From NCBI GenBank assembly GCA_947448095.1, contig CANFNN010000208.1, positions 1 through 5,497 of the forward strand: a DNA stretch of 5,497 bases, written 5' to 3'. The position numbers and the translations under genes were made by a program. This stretch comes from Bacteriovoracaceae bacterium. Its GTDB lineage: Bacteria; Bdellovibrionota; Bacteriovoracia; Bacteriovoracales; Bacteriovoracaceae. This document shows positions 3,586-5,497 of the stretch, piece by piece (position 1 is the first letter of the stretch; every line of letters starts with the position of its first letter). The notes beneath the pieces were generated by a model, which was not told where the DNA came from, did no database searches, and saw nothing but the letters and a program-made list of their open reading frames with translations.

Positions 3586-5497
3586 TTATGCGGCCTTACC
3601 GGGAGTTCCAGGAGGTTTGGGCGCCGCGCCCTTGGTTTTTTCAGCATCTTTTTTCATTTTATCTAGCTGATTCTGGAGAGCGATCTTATCTTGGCGCAAT
3701 TTATTGGTTTCTTTCTTCATTTCTGCCGTCTGGTTTCGGCTCTCAACTAAATCTTGGGTTAGCTTCCTCACATTGTTTTCAAGGTGGGCAGTTTTACCTT
3801 TAGTGCTGGATTCTTCAGAGACAACGTCTTTTTTCTGATTTTTAAGAGCGTCTTGAAGCCTAAGCTCAAGCTCTTTTTGACGAACTAGCCCTGCCCGCAC
3901 CTGTGCTTCCATGTTCTCAAATTGAGCTTGGACTTTTTTCAACTCGAGGTCACTGTTTATAGTTGAAGTGGAGGCCAATTCTTCTTTTTTAGCGTCTTGT
4001 GTGAGCTTTTTAATCTGCTGCTCAAGCTTAACCTTATCTTGCTTGAGAGTATTCATGGCAGCAGCATCGGCCGTCATTCTTTCCTGAGATTTGGTTAAAT
4101 CTCTTTTATTAACCTCAATCTGATTTTTTAATTGAGTCGATAAAATATGAAGTCTCTTATTTTCTTCTTTCACGAGCTCATCATCAGTCTTCGTAACGGG
4201 TTTTTGCATGACTTTGTTTTTATAGATCTCGATCATCTTTTCATGATTGGAAACTTGTTTTTCCAAGTCTCTTATCTGTTGGGCCTGATTTTGAGTCTGT
4301 GCATTGTTGATAATCTTGTTGGCCTGAATAAGCTTCTCATCTAGGTTTGCAAGGTCAGTATCTTTTTGCTCAACAAGCTTGGTAAAACCTTCTTTCGTCT
4401 TGGTCGCAATTAATTCTTTCGCTTTCACCAAACGGTTAAGCTTTTCCATTTCCTGCGTGAAGAACGTATCCTTTTGAACCATTTCAATTTGGATTTTTTT
4501 CAACTGAATTTCATGCTCACGAGATTCTTTTAAAAAAAGAGTTTCTTTTTCCATTAAGGTCACAAGTTTTTTAGTTTCTTGCTCACTCAATGTTTTCTGT
4601 CCATTCATTTTCTCAAGGATCTGAGACTTGAATACGTTGTCTAAATTGGCTGCCGACTGTTGAACGACAGTCACTTGGGCAGCGGCCAAAGCAGCTTTAT
4701 TATGAATTTCGGCCATTTGAGTTTTGGCTTCTTTTATAATCTTCACTTCTGTCAAAAGTGTTTTAATCTTCGTTTTGAGGTTTTCATTTTCAGCATTGAG
4801 ACCATTGATTTTGAGTTCTAAGACCTTCTCATTTTCTTTCCCGAGTGATTCGCCTGATCTGGAATCAATCTTTTGGCTTGTTTGTTTAACAATCAATGGG
4901 ATTTCAGATTGGGTAAATTGATCGATTTCTTCGGCACTTAAATCATCAGAAGACTTATTTAGCTTTTGAGTAAATTCTGCAAACCGGCTCTTAATTGCTT
5001 CAGGTAAATCATTTTTGAGGGATTTTATTTTGAGAACATTATCCCCTGCTTCTTTCTCATTTATACCAGACGAAACTCGATAGGCAAATTTCTCGACATC
5101 AAAGCTCTTTGAACCTGAAACACGAAAGATTTGCTCCTCTTCCTTCATCTGCCCCTTGATACGCTGAATGATCTCATCTTCGACTTTTGATCCACTTATT
5201 GTTTGTGAAAAAGATTCCTCTTCTTTTTGACCCTTCACAACTGTTTTGAATTCAGAATTCACTTTGGAAGCAGGTAAAACAACTTTATCCGATAGATCAT
5301 TTAAGGCATCACCATTAATCTGGAAAGAAGTAACTCCCTCTGTAGGGTAACTTGTGATTCCCGCTGCTGCTGACAAATCACTAAAAAGAAGTCCCCTGTT
5401 TTCAGACTGGATTCGATCATCCTTGGTCCAAAGGCCCGTGATGACAGTTTTATTTACTTCACGCAGTAAAGTGAAGTCAAAAAAGTCACTCGATTGA
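3586..5497 (-). CDS. Large coiled-coil protein of unknown function, 5' partial
   Basis: The frame is open without a stop from the TAA at 3588-3586 to the right window edge, giving 636 visible residues. The true start lies beyond 5497, and the TTG at 5376 is only an internal codon. I do not recognise the family. Visible residues 1-80 look globular (FFDFTLLREVNKTVITGLW, then a DLSAAAGI stretch). Residues about 83-144 hold short tandem repeats (see separate entry). From about 221 to 620 the protein is almost continuous coiled coil: charged, rich in Lys, Glu, Gln and Leu in heptad-like spacing, broken by an Ala/Val stretch near 268-284, a Pro/Thr break near 433-438, and Ser/Thr linkers near 508-514 and 559-566. 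The last 15 residues are a Lys/Ala/Pro/Gly tail (GAAPKPPGTPGKAA). No cysteine and no membrane segment are seen in the visible part. A scaffold, cytoskeletal or polar-localisation role is possible but is only inference from shape. A tRNA-Leu follows downstream. Confidence 0.85.
   Translation of the reverse strand, partial: QSSDFFDFTLLREVNKTVITGLWTKDDRIQSENRGLLFSDLSAAAGITSYPTEGVTSFQINGDALNDLSDKVVLPASKVNSEFKTVVKGQKEEESFSQTISGSKVEDEIIQRIKGQMKEEEQIFRVSGSKSFDVEKFAYRVSSGINEKEAGDNVLKIKSLKNDLPEAIKSRFAEFTQKLNKSSDDLSAEEIDQFTQSEIPLIVKQTSQKIDSRSGESLGKENEKVLELKINGLNAENENLKTKIKTLLTEVKIIKEAKTQMAEIHNKAALAAAQVTVVQQSAANLDNVFKSQILEKMNGQKTLSEQETKKLVTLMEKETLFLKESREHEIQLKKIQIEMVQKDTFFTQEMEKLNRLVKAKELIATKTKEGFTKLVEQKDTDLANLDEKLIQANKIINNAQTQNQAQQIRDLEKQVSNHEKMIEIYKNKVMQKPVTKTDDELVKEENKRLHILSTQLKNQIEVNKRDLTKSQERMTADAAAMNTLKQDKVKLEQQIKKLTQDAKKEELASTSTINSDLELKKVQAQFENMEAQVRAGLVRQKELELRLQDALKNQKKDVVSEESSTKGKTAHLENNVRKLTQDLVESRNQTAEMKKETNKLRQDKIALQNQLDKMKKDAEKTKGAAPKPPGTPGKAA
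5065..5253 (-). repeat. Tandem 13-residue (26-residue paired) protein repeat before the coiled coil
   Basis: Within the coiled-coil gene, glycines at visible residues 89, 102, 115 and 128 are spaced exactly 13 apart, each at the end of a short strand: TVVKG, QTISG, QRIKG, FRVSG. A fifth, looser copy, YRVSSG, follows 16 residues later. KG and SG units alternate, so the real unit may be 26 residues: KGQ plus an EEE-type acidic stretch, then SGSK plus another acidic stretch, occurring twice. The pattern suggests beta-hairpin or solenoid-like turns rather than helix. Confidence 0.7.

Noticed and set aside
3429..3647. 72-codon - strand reading across the tRNA-Leu region
   Set aside because: It overlaps the tRNA and the end of the coiled-coil gene; the reading is a by-product of the tRNA sequence.
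3588..4921. Open readings on the + strand (3588-3803, 4147-4344, 4724-4921) opposite the coiled-coil gene
   Set aside because: They lie wholly inside a long gene with strong protein features, have no ribosome binding sites or family resemblance, and their Phe/Leu/Ser richness is the expected reverse image of Lys/Glu-rich codons.
5374..5376. TTG at 5376 as start of the coiled-coil protein
   Set aside because: The same frame stays open for 40 more codons to the window edge with similar composition, so the codon is internal.

Overview
This is an AT-rich bacterial window with tightly packed genes, standard bacterial -10/-35 boxes and ribosome binding sites, and a tRNA-Leu with an encoded CCA end. 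Two contexts suggest a Gram-negative bacterium: a TlpA-type thiol-disulfide protein carrying a lipocalin-like insert known from Bacteroidetes-like proteins, and a DksA-like regulator. The codon use and the long cysteine-free coiled-coil protein would fit a Bdellovibrionota or other deltaproteobacteria-like genome. That placement is a guess from style, not proof.

Left part (1-1942): a 5'-truncated TlpA-like thioredoxin-fold protein overlaps by one base with a small DUF486 (DMT-family) membrane protein, forming a + strand operon. It runs head-on, with one base between the stop codons, into a - strand DUF2231 membrane protein with an unusual acidic tail. Middle (1943-2303): a 361-base divergent intergenic region holds a good promoter for each flanking gene and four short perfect inverted repeats. 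A 19-bp palindrome also sits on the -10 box of the rightward promoter. Then (2304-3380) comes a two-gene + strand operon: a DksA-like zinc-finger RNA polymerase regulator, followed after 3 bases by a YciO/Sua5-type protein.

Right part (3403-5497, - strand): a long coiled-coil protein whose start lies beyond the window edge is followed 55 bases later by tRNA-Leu(UAG), and then by a strong intrinsic terminator. No terminator is visible between protein gene and tRNA, so read-through into the tRNA is plausible.

The most unusual items are a tandem 13-/26-residue repeat in front of the coiled coil, the operator-like palindrome at the dksA-like promoter, and the divergent nucleotide-site motif of the YciO protein. 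I saw no mobile element, CRISPR array or clear new defence-type system.
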